Made by a program: the position numbers and the translations under genes
NCBI RefSeq assembly: GCF_937941905.1
Contig: NZ_CALDGS010000079.1
Span: forward strand, 1-64,000
Length of the DNA stretch: 64,000 bases
Source of the DNA: an uncultured Mycolicibacterium sp.
GTDB lineage: Bacteria; Actinomycetota; Actinomycetes; Mycobacteriales; Mycobacteriaceae
Direction of reading: 5' to 3'
The notes under the pieces: generated by a model
What the model saw: the letters and a program-made list of their open reading frames with translations, nothing else
What the model was told of the DNA's origin: nothing
Database searches by the model: none
Part shown: positions 48,858 to 58,012 of the stretch, in pieces
Layout of the letters: each line of letters begins with the position of its first letter
Position numbering within the stretch: position 1 is the first letter of the stretch

Positions 48858-49847
48858 CTACTTGATCGCGATCGGGTTGAGCGGGGCCCCGACCGCGCCG
48901 GTGACCCGCAGCGGCGGTGCGACGAGCTGGAACTCGTAGACGCCGTCGGCGGCGCAGTCGGCGGCCAGTGCGCCGAGATCCCAGTACTCGCCCAGCATCA
49001 TGCCCATGTCGCGCAGGCACAGCATGTGCAGCGGCAGGATGGTGCCCGCCACCCCGGACACCGGGTCCTCCACCATGAGGTTGTCCGCGGCCACCGCGGC
49101 CACCTCGCGTTCGTGCAGCCACATCGCGCACCGCCAGTCCAGCCCGGAGTAGGGCTCGGCCCCGTCGCCGGTCTGCCGGAACCGGTCCCACCACCCGGTG
49201 CGGATCAGCACGATGTCGCCGGTGCCGATCTGCACTCCCTGGGCGTGGGCCACCTCGTCGAGCTCGTCCGGGGTGATGGGTTCCCCGGCGCGCAGGAAGG
49301 TGTCCGCGCCGCGGTGGCGGACCAGGTCCAGCAGCACCCCGCGGGAGGTGATGCCCTTGCCGTCGACCTTGTCGATGCCGCAGTGGAACGCGCCCTGGCT
49401 GGTCACCGAGGTGGCCGGATAACCGTTGTAGAGCCGGTCGTCGTAGTAGACGTGCGACAGCGCGTCCCACTGGGTGGCGGCCTGCAACGGCATGATGATC
49501 ATGTCGTCGTTGAACCGGAACGGATTGTCCACGAAGTAGCCGGCCAACTGCTGGGCGACCGAGTTCCGCCACCACTGCGGGCCGTACTGCACCAGGGTGT
49601 GGGCGTCGCCGCCGTCGACGGTCATCAGGTGCATCGGATTGGGCCGGTACTGGAACGCGCCCTGCGGCCCGGACGATCCGAAGTCCACCCCCAGCGGGAA
49701 CACCTTGCCGTGCCGGACCAGGCCCGCCGCCTGCGCGACCTTGGCCGGGGTGATGAAGTTCAGCGTGCCGAGTTCGTCGTGCTCCCCCCAGCGTCCCCAG
49801 TTGCGCACCGCCTCGCCCGCGCGGCGGAACTCCTCGAGTGTGGCCAT
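48858..49847 (-). CDS. Cyclase/formamidase-like family protein
   Basis: A 329-residue member of the cyclase family (kynurenine formamidase-like, metal-dependent hydrolases). The segment PLQAATQWDALSHVYYD corresponds to the HxGTHxDxPxH motif, with the first His replaced by Gln and the Asp and last His kept. GDIVLIRTGWWDRF is another family block. It may hydrolyse a lactone, amide or enol-lactone formed after ring cleavage. One base separates it from the SDR upstream. Confidence 0.85.
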   Translation of the reverse strand: MATLEEFRRAGEAVRNWGRWGEHDELGTLNFITPAKVAQAAGLVRHGKVFPLGVDFGSSGPQGAFQYRPNPMHLMTVDGGDAHTLVQYGPQWWRNSVAQQLAGYFVDNPFRFNDDMIIMPLQAATQWDALSHVYYDDRLYNGYPATSVTSQGAFHCGIDKVDGKGITSRGVLLDLVRHRGADTFLRAGEPITPDELDEVAHAQGVQIGTGDIVLIRTGWWDRFRQTGDGAEPYSGLDWRCAMWLHEREVAAVAADNLMVEDPVSGVAGTILPLHMLCLRDMGMMLGEYWDLGALAADCAADGVYEFQLVAPPLRVTGAVGAPLNPIAIK

Positions 49848-49848
49848 C

Positions 49849-50655
49849 TCACTCCTGCAGACTCGCGGCGACGCGGCCGGCGATGTTGCCGCCGTCGACC
49901 CAGATGACTTGTCCGGTGATGTATCCCGCGGCGCGGCTGTTGAGGAAGGTCAGCACCGCGGCCTGTTCGGCCGGGTCGGAGACCCGGCCCAGCGGTTTGT
50001 CGATGCCGTCGAGGTAGTCCGGGCCGTACCGGCCGCGCAGTTGGTCCAGGATCGGCGTCTCGCACACCCCCGGTCCGGTGCAGTTGATCCGGATGCCGGC
50101 GGCGGCCAGCGCCCCGGCCCGGGCCATGGTGTAGAGGATGAGCGCCTCCTTGGCCAACCGGTAGCCGCCGTCGGCCAGCGACTCCGGATGGGCCCGGCAC
50201 CAGTCGATCCCGGCCCAGTAGGAGTCGGTGGCCAGCAGTCCGGCCGCCTCCCGGCGGTGTTCGAGGTAGCCGGCCGCCGCCAGACTGGACACGCTCGCCA
50301 CCGCCGATCCCGGCGGCATCAGCGGCAGCACCGCCTCGGTCAGCTGCCGGGTGCCCAGGAAGTCGATGCACACCACCCGCAGCGGATCCCCGATACCCGA
50401 GGACACCCCGGCCACGTTGAACAGGGCGTGCACCGGCCCGTCCAGCGCGGCCGCGGCGCGGTCGATCGAGGCCGGGTCGGCCAGGTCGAGTTCGACGAAG
50501 CGGTCCAGCCCGATCCGTGGCCGGTGCAGATCCAGGCCGATCACCTCCGCGCCGAGTTCATGCAACTGACCGGCCAGCTGCGCGCCGATGCCCGATGCGC
50601 AGCCGGTGACGACGGCGCGGCGCCCGTCGTAGCGCCACCAGTCCTCGGCCCGCAC
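49849..50655 (-). CDS. SDR oxidoreductase (3-alpha-hydroxysteroid/coniferyl alcohol dehydrogenase-like)
   Basis: A 268-residue SDR with VTGCASGIGAQLA, NVAGVSSG, Ser in VSSLAAAG, and Tyr/Lys in YRLAK after a long insertion. This layout fits the 3-alpha-hydroxysteroid / coniferyl-alcohol dehydrogenase group. The C-terminus has GQVIWVDGGNIAG. Located between the luciferase-like gene and the cyclase with one-base gaps. An alicyclic alcohol to ketone step ahead of KstD-like desaturation is plausible. Confidence 0.87.
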   Translation of the reverse strand: MRAEDWWRYDGRRAVVTGCASGIGAQLAGQLHELGAEVIGLDLHRPRIGLDRFVELDLADPASIDRAAAALDGPVHALFNVAGVSSGIGDPLRVVCIDFLGTRQLTEAVLPLMPPGSAVASVSSLAAAGYLEHRREAAGLLATDSYWAGIDWCRAHPESLADGGYRLAKEALILYTMARAGALAAAGIRINCTGPGVCETPILDQLRGRYGPDYLDGIDKPLGRVSDPAEQAAVLTFLNSRAAGYITGQVIWVDGGNIAGRVAASLQE

Positions 50656-50656
50656 C

Positions 50657-51976
50657 TCACCCGGCCTGTTCGTGCTGCTTGGCTTCCTCCCGGGCGCGCT
50701 GGGCGGCCTTGACCCGTCCCTCGTTGATCTCGGCCATCGCCTCGGGGATCTCGCTGGCGGTGAACTTGCCGCCGCGGCCGGTGGGCAGCCCGCCGAACGC
50801 GTAGGTCTCGTCGAAGACCGGTGCGTCGGAAGGCTGCCGGCGCGCCTCGATCTTCTCGATCACCGGCTCGAGCCGCTTGCGCTTGGCCTCCTGGGCCGCC
50901 GCGTCGCGCTCGATGAACTCCGGCAGGATCTCGCGGCCCATGATCTCGATGGACTCCATGGTGCCTTCGTGGCTGCGCGGGTTGAGCAGCAGGATGATCT
51001 CGTCGACGCCGGATTCCTCGTAGCCGCGCAGGAACTCGCGCACGGTGCGGGGCGAGCCGATGGCACCGCGGCCCGGCCCGTAGGCCAGGGTGGGATCCTC
51101 CGCGACCGCCTGCTCGTAGCGCTCCCACACCTTGGTGCGGCCCGGGGTGTGCATCCCGGTCATGTAGTAGTGCATGATCCCGAACGAGAAGAATCCGCCG
51201 CCGATCCCGAGCCGCTTGAGGGCCTCCTCGTCGGTCCGGGCGACCATCATCGACAGGTCGCCGCCGATGGCGAGGATGTTCGGGTTGACCGCCGGGGTGA
51301 CCGGCGCGCCCCGCTCCTCGAGTTCCCGGTAGTACCCGTCGACGCGTTCCTTGAGCGGACCGGGCCCGGTGTAGGCGAAGCTCAGCGCGCCGATCGCCTT
51401 CTGCGCGGCCATCTGCACCGACGACGGGCGGGTGCAGGCCACCCACACCGGCGGGTGCGGCTTCTGCAGCGGCTTGGGGATCACGTTGCGGGCCGGCATC
51501 TCGACGTGCTCGCCCTTGAACCCGCTGAACGGCTCCTCGACCATGCAGCGGATGGCGACCTCGAGGGCCTCCTCCCACATGCCGCGCTTGTCGGCCGGGT
51601 CGATGCCGAAGCCGCCGAGCTCGGCCACCGACGAGCCCTCGCCGGTGCCGAACTCCACCCGGCCGTTGGACAGGTGGTCCAGGGTGGCGACGCGTTCGGC
51701 GATGCGGGCCGGGTGGTTGATCGGCGGCGGCAGATGCATCACCCCGAATCCCAGGCGGATGTTGCGGGTGCGCTGGCTGGCCGCGGCCAGGAACATCTCC
51801 GGCGCGGTGGAGTGGCAGTACTCCTCCAGGAAGTGGTGCTCGGTGAGCCACACCGTCGAGAAGCCGGCCTTGTCGGCCGCCTCCACCTCGTCGAGGCCGT
51901 GCTGGAACAGCTGGTGCTCGTCGTCCTCGGACCACGGCCGCGGCAGCGGGAATTCGTAGAACAGCGAGATTCTCAT
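50657..51976 (-). CDS. Luciferase-like (LLM class) flavin-dependent monooxygenase
   Basis: A 439-residue LLM-class protein. The TIM-barrel core is clear (WLTEHHFLEEYCHSTAPEM, LGFGVMHLPPPINHP, VEFGTGEGSS). A helical C-terminal tail of about 80 residues (IERDAAAQEAKRKRLEPVIEKIEA and later REEAKQHEQ) extends beyond it. Uses reduced FMN, supplied by a reductase not in this operon. It overlaps the KstD-like gene. May be a Baeyer-Villiger or hydroxylating step on a cyclic ketone. Confidence 0.9.
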   Translation of the reverse strand: MRISLFYEFPLPRPWSEDDEHQLFQHGLDEVEAADKAGFSTVWLTEHHFLEEYCHSTAPEMFLAAASQRTRNIRLGFGVMHLPPPINHPARIAERVATLDHLSNGRVEFGTGEGSSVAELGGFGIDPADKRGMWEEALEVAIRCMVEEPFSGFKGEHVEMPARNVIPKPLQKPHPPVWVACTRPSSVQMAAQKAIGALSFAYTGPGPLKERVDGYYRELEERGAPVTPAVNPNILAIGGDLSMMVARTDEEALKRLGIGGGFFSFGIMHYYMTGMHTPGRTKVWERYEQAVAEDPTLAYGPGRGAIGSPRTVREFLRGYEESGVDEIILLLNPRSHEGTMESIEIMGREILPEFIERDAAAQEAKRKRLEPVIEKIEARRQPSDAPVFDETYAFGGLPTGRGGKFTASEIPEAMAEINEGRVKAAQRAREEAKQHEQAG

Positions 51977-53748
51977 CGGTATACCTCCTGGGAGCTCGGG
52001 TCTGCTGATGCGGCCTGTGCCGCGAGGTGTCTGGCCGCCACGTAGCCGAACGTCATGGCCGGCCCGATGGTGGCTCCGGCGCCGGCGTAGCTGCGCCCCA
52101 TCACCGCGGCGGCGTTGTTGCCCACCGCGTACAGCCCTGGGATTACTGTGTCGTCGGCGCGCAGCACCCGGGCGTGCTCGTCGGTGCGCAGGCCCCCGGA
52201 GGTGCCCAGATCGCCGAGGATGATCTGGAAGGCGTAGTACGGGGGTTTACCCAGCGGGTACAGGTTCGGGTTGGGCAGGGTGGGGTCGCCGTAGTAGTTG
52301 TCGTAGGCGCTATCGCCGCGGTTGAAGTCGTCGTCGTGGCCCTTGCGCGCCAGTTCGTTGTAGCGTTCGGCGGTGGCCCGCAGCGCAGCGGCCGGCACGT
52401 CGATCTTGGCGGCCAGTTCCTCCCAGCTGTGGGCCTCCTTGACCACTCCGGACTCCAGCCAGGCCCGGGGCACCTTGCGCCCGGTGGGCACCGGGGCGAA
52501 CGGGATCTTCGGGATGGGCAGGTGTCCGGCGATGACGTAGCGGCGGAACGACCGGATGTCGGTGATCAGCCAGCACGGGATGTGCCGCACCCCGGAGTTG
52601 TGGCCCTCGATCATGGCGTGGGCGAAGTCCATGTAGGGGGCGGCCTCGTTGACGAACCGCTCGCCGGCGCCGTTGACGACGAACTGCGAGGGCATCATCC
52701 GCTCGTTGAGCATGAACTGCAGCCGCCCGTCCGGCCAGCAGATGGCCGGGAACCACCACGCCTCGTCGAGCAGGTCCGTGGCGGCCCCGACGCGCTGACC
52801 GGCGCGGATGCCGTCGCCGGTGGCGGCGGGGTTGCCGAAGCTCCAGTCCCGGCCCGCACCGGCGAGCTCCTCGACGACGCCCAGCACCGGCAGCTGTTCG
52901 CGGCGCCAGGCCATGTCGTGGTCGAACCCGCCGGCGGCCAGGATAACCCCGCGGCGGGCCCGGATCCGGGTGGGCACCCCGTCGCGCTGCACCACCGCGC
53001 CGAGCACGGCACCGTCCGGTGCGGTGATCAGCTCGGTCATCGGGGCGTTGAGCCACAACGGAACACCCCGGTCGCGCAGTGCCAGCCGCATCCGCGCCAC
53101 CAGCGACTGGCCGATGGCCGCCATCCGCTCCCCGAACACCCGGGCCTTGACCATCCGCCACACCAGCTTGAGCAGCACCACCTTGCCCCGCCAGTTCTGG
53201 CGGATCTGGTAGAAGAGCCGGAGATCCTTGGGCGCGAACCAGATTCCCCGCGGCGCCAACGCCAGCGGCTGCAGCAGGTGGCGTTCCTCCGCTCCGAGCT
53301 TGCGCAGGTCGATGGCCGGCACGTTGATGGTGGACCCGAGGGGCGATCCCCCCGGCAGTTCCGGGTAGTAGTCGGCGTAGCCCGGCTTCCAGACGAATTC
53401 GAACCAGGGGCTCAGGTTCTCCAGGAACTCCATCATCTCCGGCGCGGCCTCGACGTAGCGGCGCAGCCGCGCGTCACTGACCAGCCCGCCGGTGATCCGG
53501 CGCAGGTACTCGAACACCCCGTCCGGGTCGGGGCGGTAGCCCGCGCGGCGCTGGGCCGGGGCGCCGGGCACCCAGATCCCGCCGCCGGACAGGGCGGTGG
53601 AACCGCCGTAGTGGGCGGACTTCTCCACCACCAGGGTGTCCAGGCCGTGGTGGTCGGCGGTCAGCGCCGCGGTCATCCCGCCGCCGCCGGAACCGACGAC
53701 CAGCACGTCGACCTCGAGATCGAAGGGTTCGGTGGGGTTCTCGGTCAT
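51973..53748 (-). CDS. KstD-like FAD-dependent dehydrogenase (3-ketosteroid delta-1-dehydrogenase family)
   Basis: A 591-residue flavoprotein of the fumarate reductase/KstD group. The FAD motif DVLVVGSGGGGMTAALTA is at residue 13 onward, SAHYGGSTALSGGGIW follows, and the C-terminus has GDLGTSGGLRTDEHARVL and MGRSYAGAGATIGPAM. Family members remove two hydrogens next to a ring ketone. Here, next to MhpA/MhpB-like genes, it would desaturate or aromatise a cyclic ketone before hydroxylation and ring cleavage. Substrate identity is inference. Confidence 0.9.
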   Translation of the reverse strand: MTENPTEPFDLEVDVLVVGSGGGGMTAALTADHHGLDTLVVEKSAHYGGSTALSGGGIWVPGAPAQRRAGYRPDPDGVFEYLRRITGGLVSDARLRRYVEAAPEMMEFLENLSPWFEFVWKPGYADYYPELPGGSPLGSTINVPAIDLRKLGAEERHLLQPLALAPRGIWFAPKDLRLFYQIRQNWRGKVVLLKLVWRMVKARVFGERMAAIGQSLVARMRLALRDRGVPLWLNAPMTELITAPDGAVLGAVVQRDGVPTRIRARRGVILAAGGFDHDMAWRREQLPVLGVVEELAGAGRDWSFGNPAATGDGIRAGQRVGAATDLLDEAWWFPAICWPDGRLQFMLNERMMPSQFVVNGAGERFVNEAAPYMDFAHAMIEGHNSGVRHIPCWLITDIRSFRRYVIAGHLPIPKIPFAPVPTGRKVPRAWLESGVVKEAHSWEELAAKIDVPAAALRATAERYNELARKGHDDDFNRGDSAYDNYYGDPTLPNPNLYPLGKPPYYAFQIILGDLGTSGGLRTDEHARVLRADDTVIPGLYAVGNNAAAVMGRSYAGAGATIGPAMTFGYVAARHLAAQAASADPSSQEVYR

Positions 53749-54683
53749 GTCAGCACCGCCGTCCTGATGGCGAACCCGGCGATCAGCTCGGGTGCGGCCC
53801 GGTAGTAGTGGTTGCCGGTGCGGTAGGGGCCGGCGGCGGCCAGCGCGGCGAACGCGGCCACCCAGGTGCGGATCTCGTGGGCGGAGTTGCCGCCCTCGCC
53901 CGCGATGAAATCGTTGGTCCAGCCGTCCAGGTCGGCCAACCGGCCGGTGTCGAGGAGGTCCAAAAAGCCGCGGTCGAAGTCCGGGTTGAGCGGCCGCAGA
54001 TCGCCCTGCCCGGCGGCGAACTCGCGGGCCGCGGCCAGCACCGCACGCTGGCGGGCCTGGCGCTGCTCGGGCGTCATCGGCGCCCCGTGCACGATCCGCT
54101 CCAGCGCGACCGGCGGCGCGGTGGCCAGGGTGGGCACCGGCGGATCGTGCGACAGCCCGCCCGAGCCCAGCACCAGCACCCGCCGGTCCATGCCGGTCAG
54201 GAAGCGCCCCACCGCCGTGCCGAGCGCCCGGGAGCGGTGCAGCGGCCCCAGCGGGGTGGCCACCGAGTTGACGAAGACGGGCACCACCGGCCGGGATGCG
54301 GGGTCGCCGAACAGGATCTGCAGCGGCTGCACGGTGCCGTGGTCGACCTCGATCCCGGCGGAGACGGCGACGTCCACCCCGGCGTCGAGCACCGCGGCGG
54401 CCAGGTCGCCGGCCAGCCCGGCCGGGACGTCCAGCGGCCCGGCGTGGGTGCCGTAGTCGCCGACGCCGCTGGCCGCCGTGCTGATGCAGAACGGCGGCAT
54501 CAGCCGGTAGAAGAACCCGTTGTAGTGGTCGGGTGCGAACACGACGACGAGTTCGGGGTCGAACTCGGCGACGAAGTCGCGAGCCCGGCCCAGCGCCGCC
54601 CCGATGTCGTCAAGGAGTTCGGCGGGTGGTCCCGGAAGGTTCAGCAGCGGACTGTGGGACATGCAGCACAGCGCGATCGGCAT
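53745..54683 (-). CDS. mhpB: MhpB-like extradiol catechol dioxygenase (LigB type)
   Basis: A 312-residue type III extradiol dioxygenase, close in length and motifs to 2,3-dihydroxyphenylpropionate 1,2-dioxygenase. Visible: MSHSPLLNLPGP, FAPDHYNGFFY, GIEVDHGTVQPL and GSGGLSHDPPVP, which hold the catalytic and iron-binding His. The ATG at 54683 is chosen; a GTG at 54695 is the alternative. It overlaps the 3' end of the hydroxylase gene by 74 bases. Meta-cleaves a catechol formed by MhpA. Confidence 0.92.
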   Translation of the reverse strand: MPIALCCMSHSPLLNLPGPPAELLDDIGAALGRARDFVAEFDPELVVVFAPDHYNGFFYRLMPPFCISTAASGVGDYGTHAGPLDVPAGLAGDLAAAVLDAGVDVAVSAGIEVDHGTVQPLQILFGDPASRPVVPVFVNSVATPLGPLHRSRALGTAVGRFLTGMDRRVLVLGSGGLSHDPPVPTLATAPPVALERIVHGAPMTPEQRQARQRAVLAAAREFAAGQGDLRPLNPDFDRGFLDLLDTGRLADLDGWTNDFIAGEGGNSAHEIRTWVAAFAALAAAGPYRTGNHYYRAAPELIAGFAIRTAVLT

Positions 54684-56298
54684 CGGGCCCCTCACCTCCC
54701 TCCCCGGTCAGACCCAGCACCCGAAACAGTTGCCGGCTGGTCTCGGCGGCGCGCTGGGCGATGCAGGCCGCGGCGATACAGCGGTCCGGGCGCAGGAACA
54801 GCACCGAGTCGGTGTGCGCGTCGAAGAACCGCTTGAGCGCCCCGGTGCGGTCGCCGACGACGACCACGTCGGGGTCGTCGTGTCCGGCCCAGTGCAGCTG
54901 GGTGTTCGGCCGCACCGTGACGAACCGGGCACCCAGTGCCTTCCAGCGGGCGAACACGTCCTCGCCGAGCAGGGCACGCAGGTTGTTGCTCCAGCACAGC
55001 ACCGCGAACCCGGGGCCGAGCACGTCGTCGAGCAGCACGTCGGCGGTCTCCCGGGTGTCGACCCGCGGTTGGATGAACAGGGTGCCCACCCCGGAGGCCC
55101 GGCTGGAGGCCGCCGCGTGGTAGACCGCGCCCTGCTCGTAGCGGGGCATCGGTTTGAACCGCATCTCCAGCACGTACCGCTTCAGCGACGGCACGATCGA
55201 GGCGCCGCGGATCACCTTGTCCCGCAGGGTCGCGACGCGCCGGCTGGTCGGCGAGACGACCCGGCCGACCAGGGTGGACAGATCGATCATCGCCCGGGCG
55301 TGCTTGCGCCGCTCGGCGTCGTAGCTGTCGAGCAGCCCGTCCCGGGCGTGCCCGTTGACCACCGCGGCGAGTTTCCAGCCCAGGTTGGCCGCGTCGCGGA
55401 TGCCGCTGTTGTAGCCCTGGCCCTGCCACACCGGCATCAGGTGGGCGGCGTCGCCGGCCAGCAGCAGCCGGCCCTTGCGGAACGCGCCGGCGATGCGGGA
55501 GTGGTGGGTGTAGACGCGGTGGCGGATGATCTCGACCCGTTCCGGTTCGGGCACCAGCCGGGCCAGCATCCGGGTGATGAACTCCCGCGAGTCGGCCTCG
55601 TCGTCGGACTCGTGGTTGTGGATCATGAACTCGAAACGCCGGATGCCGTGGGCGATCGAGATCGACACGTAGGGCCGGGCCGGATCGGCGCCGACCTCGC
55701 TGTTGGGGTGCCCGAGCGGGTCGTTGGCGACGTCGACCACCAACCACCGGGTCGGCGAGGTGGTGCCGTCGAACGACACCCCCATCGTCTTGCGGGTGGT
55801 GCTGCGCCCCCCGTCGCAGCCCACCAGGTACCGGGCGCGCACCGTGCGCAGGTCCGGTCCGGCCACCCCGACCTCGACGGCGTCGCCGGTGTCGGTGCAC
55901 GTTTCCATCCGGTGTCCCCAGGCCACCCGCACGTGCTCGAAGCGGTCCAGCCCGGCCAGCAGCTCCGCGTCCACCATCGGCTGGACGAACCCGTTGCGTT
56001 TGGGCCAGCCGAATCTCGCGTCCGGCGGGGCCATCTCGGCCAGCAGCCGGCGTTCGGCGTCGAAGAAGCGCAGGATCTGGTTGGGCACGGTGTGCGGCAG
56101 GATCCGGTCCACCAGCCCGATCGCCTGGAAGGTGCGCAGCGCCTCGTCGTCCAGGCCGACGCCGCGGGGGTAGTCGATCAGCGACGCCCGCTCCTCGAGC
56201 ACCAGCGTGCGGACCCCGTTGAGGCCCAGGATGTTCGCCAGGGTCAGCCCCACCGGCCCCGCCCCGACGATGACGACGTCGGCGGTCGCGGCGGTCAC
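54610..56298 (-). CDS. mhpA: MhpA-like FAD-dependent phenol/hydroxyphenylpropionate hydroxylase
   Basis: A 562-residue class A flavin monooxygenase. FAD motifs: VVIVGAGPVGLTLANIL at the N-terminus, CDGGRSTTRKTMGV in the middle, GDAAHLMPVWQGQGYNSGIRD later. Length fits MhpA (3-(3-hydroxyphenyl)propionate hydroxylase). GTG at 56298 overlaps the hydrolase stop. The 3' end runs 74 bases into mhpB, which implies coupled translation. It turns a phenol into the catechol that MhpB cleaves; the side chain is unknown, so the native substrate may not be phenylpropionate. Confidence 0.92.
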   Translation of the reverse strand: MTAATADVVIVGAGPVGLTLANILGLNGVRTLVLEERASLIDYPRGVGLDDEALRTFQAIGLVDRILPHTVPNQILRFFDAERRLLAEMAPPDARFGWPKRNGFVQPMVDAELLAGLDRFEHVRVAWGHRMETCTDTGDAVEVGVAGPDLRTVRARYLVGCDGGRSTTRKTMGVSFDGTTSPTRWLVVDVANDPLGHPNSEVGADPARPYVSISIAHGIRRFEFMIHNHESDDEADSREFITRMLARLVPEPERVEIIRHRVYTHHSRIAGAFRKGRLLLAGDAAHLMPVWQGQGYNSGIRDAANLGWKLAAVVNGHARDGLLDSYDAERRKHARAMIDLSTLVGRVVSPTSRRVATLRDKVIRGASIVPSLKRYVLEMRFKPMPRYEQGAVYHAAASSRASGVGTLFIQPRVDTRETADVLLDDVLGPGFAVLCWSNNLRALLGEDVFARWKALGARFVTVRPNTQLHWAGHDDPDVVVVGDRTGALKRFFDAHTDSVLFLRPDRCIAAACIAQRAAETSRQLFRVLGLTGEGGEGPDADRAVLHVPQSAAEPSGTTRRTP

Positions 56299-57170
56299 CG
56301 GCGCCCCAGCAGGAAGTCGATGTGCAACCGGTTGAACGTCGCGGGATCCTCGTACTGCGGCCAGTGCCCGCAGCCGGGCATGAGTTCGAACCGGGCGCCG
56401 GGGATCATCGCGGCGATGCGGCGGCCCTCGGCCACGTCGGCGGTGGGGTCGTCGCTGGTCCACACCACCAGGGTGGGCGCGGTGATGCGGCCGTAGTCGG
56501 CCGGGCCGAGCAGGTTGCGGGCCCGGATCACGGGATCCTGCAGCGCCATGATGTCGCGCATGGCGTCGACGAATCCGGGCTGACGGTAGATCTTCTGGCG
56601 GCTGGCGACGATGTCGTCGTAGTCCTTGGACTTGTCGGCCATCAACCACTTGATCCGGGCCTGCACGGTCTCCCAGGTCGGGTTCTCCACGGCGGCCATG
56701 GACAGCGTGACGATGCGCCGCATGACCTGCGGGTCGGCCTGCGAGCCGCCGGCGGTGTTGAGCACCAACCGCCGCACCCGGTCCGGATGGCCGATGGCGG
56801 CCCGTGCCGCGACCCAGCCGCCCAGTGACTCACCGGACAGGTGCGCCGCCGGTGCGCCGACCGCGTCCAGGAACGCCAGCAGGTGCGCGACGTAGTGCCG
56901 GATCTCCAGCGGATGACCGGGTTTGTCGGTGTAACCGTGGCCGAGCATGTCGATCGCGTAGACCGAGAAGTGCTCGGCGTGGGCGGCCAGGTTGCGGACG
57001 TAGGCCTCGGCGTGGCCGCCGGACCCGTGCAGGAACACCAGCACCGGCCGGTCCCGGTCGCCGGCGTGCAGGTAGCGGGTCCGCACCCCGCCGGCGTCCA
57101 GATAGCCCTGCTCGAAGGGCACGCCCTGCAGGTCGGCCCAGACGCTCTCGTGCACCGCGGTGGCGGTCAT
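56295..57170 (-). CDS. MhpC-like C-C bond hydrolase (alpha/beta-hydrolase)
   Basis: A 291-residue alpha/beta-hydrolase. LHGSGGHAEAYVRN for the oxyanion hole, GESLGGWVAARAA for the nucleophile, VVWTSDDPTADV for the acid and PGCGHWPQYEDP for the His. The ATG at 57170 is chosen because the longer frame starts inside the divergent promoter. It is the first gene of the operon 57170 to 47209 and should hydrolyse the meta-cleavage product. Its promoter faces the IclR gene and holds a GAGAAY palindrome. Confidence 0.9.
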   Translation of the reverse strand: MTATAVHESVWADLQGVPFEQGYLDAGGVRTRYLHAGDRDRPVLVFLHGSGGHAEAYVRNLAAHAEHFSVYAIDMLGHGYTDKPGHPLEIRHYVAHLLAFLDAVGAPAAHLSGESLGGWVAARAAIGHPDRVRRLVLNTAGGSQADPQVMRRIVTLSMAAVENPTWETVQARIKWLMADKSKDYDDIVASRQKIYRQPGFVDAMRDIMALQDPVIRARNLLGPADYGRITAPTLVVWTSDDPTADVAEGRRIAAMIPGARFELMPGCGHWPQYEDPATFNRLHIDFLLGRR

Positions 57171-57205
57171 GGTCCCCTCTCGACGAGGTTCGGCGGGTTG
57201 CGGAT

Positions 57206-57220
57206 GAAAATGTAATTCTC
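57206..57220. promoter_or_regulatory. GAGAAY palindrome, copy F
   Basis: GAAAATGTAATTCTC, one base off the left half consensus, 36 bases upstream of the hydrolase start at 57170 in the divergent gap shared with the IclR gene (start 57290). The weakest of the seven copies, but in the same position type. Confidence 0.5.
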
Positions 57221-57235
57221 GTACAGTGCGAACCG

Positions 57236-57254
57236 ATTGTGCTTTTTTCGCACA
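57236..57254. promoter_or_regulatory. Inverted repeat, possible IclR site
   Basis: TTGTGC and GCACAA flank TTTTTTC, giving a 19-base palindrome; the overlapping GTGCGAA (57226-57232) and TTCGCAC pairing adds a second option. It lies between the MhpC-like gene and the IclR gene. It may be the IclR autoregulatory and operon site. Confidence 0.5.
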
Positions 57255-57289
57255 ACGATGTGCACTATGCATAGAGGATCACTCTCGTC

Positions 57290-58000
57290 ATGACCGCTGT
57301 CAAGGGATCCCACGGCGACCCGGCACCGCGCAGACCGGTCGGGTCGCAGACCCTGGCGCGCGGACTCACCGCCCTGCAGGCGATCACCACCACCCCCGCC
57401 GGGATGACCGTGCAGCAGGTCGCCGATCACATCGGGGTGCACCGCACCATCGCCTACCGGCTGCTCGGCACGCTCGCCCAATTCCGTTACGTGGCAAGAG
57501 GTGACGACGGACGGTACCGCCCGGGCGCGGCGCTGGCGGTGCTCGGGGCGGCGTTCGACAACAACCTGCGTCAGCAGTGCGCACCGCGGCTGCGCGCCCT
57601 GGCCGAGGAGCTCGGCACCACGGTCTCACTGCTGGTCGCCGAGGGCGACGAACAGGTGGCGATCGCGGTGATCGTGCCGCGGCAGGTCTTCTACCAGCTG
57701 TCCTTCCACGAGGGCAGCCGCTACCCGCTCGACCGCGGCGCGGCCGGGATCGCGCTGCTGTCGAGCATGCCGCCCCGGCCCGGCGAGCGGGATCTGGTGC
57801 GCCAGGCCCGCGACCAGGGCTGGGTGATCACCTTCGGCGAGATCGAACCGGATACCTACGGCCTGGCCGTACCGGTGCGGCGCCGTCCGCCGTCCCCGCC
57901 CACCTGCATCAACCTCATCTCGCACCGCAAGGAGGTCGTGCTGGGGGGCCGGGAGGCGGTGCTGCGGGCGGCCGCGGAGCTGTCCGAACTGTTGAGCTGA
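57290..58000 (+). CDS. IclR family transcriptional regulator
   Basis: A 236-residue IclR regulator: winged HTH (GLTALQAITTTPAGMTVQQVADHIGVHRTIAYRLL), then the GAF-like effector domain (QQCAPRLRALAEELGTTVSLL). The C-terminus (HRKEVVLGGREAVLRAAAELSELL) is shorter than usual for the effector domain. It is divergent from the mhp-like operon, the normal arrangement for mhp activators (MhpR is IclR type). A KstD-like gene follows after 12 bases. Confidence 0.9.
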   Translation: MTAVKGSHGDPAPRRPVGSQTLARGLTALQAITTTPAGMTVQQVADHIGVHRTIAYRLLGTLAQFRYVARGDDGRYRPGAALAVLGAAFDNNLRQQCAPRLRALAEELGTTVSLLVAEGDEQVAIAVIVPRQVFYQLSFHEGSRYPLDRGAAGIALLSSMPPRPGERDLVRQARDQGWVITFGEIEPDTYGLAVPVRRRPPSPPTCINLISHRKEVVLGGREAVLRAAAELSELLS

Positions 58001-58012
58001 GAGGAGCGAACG

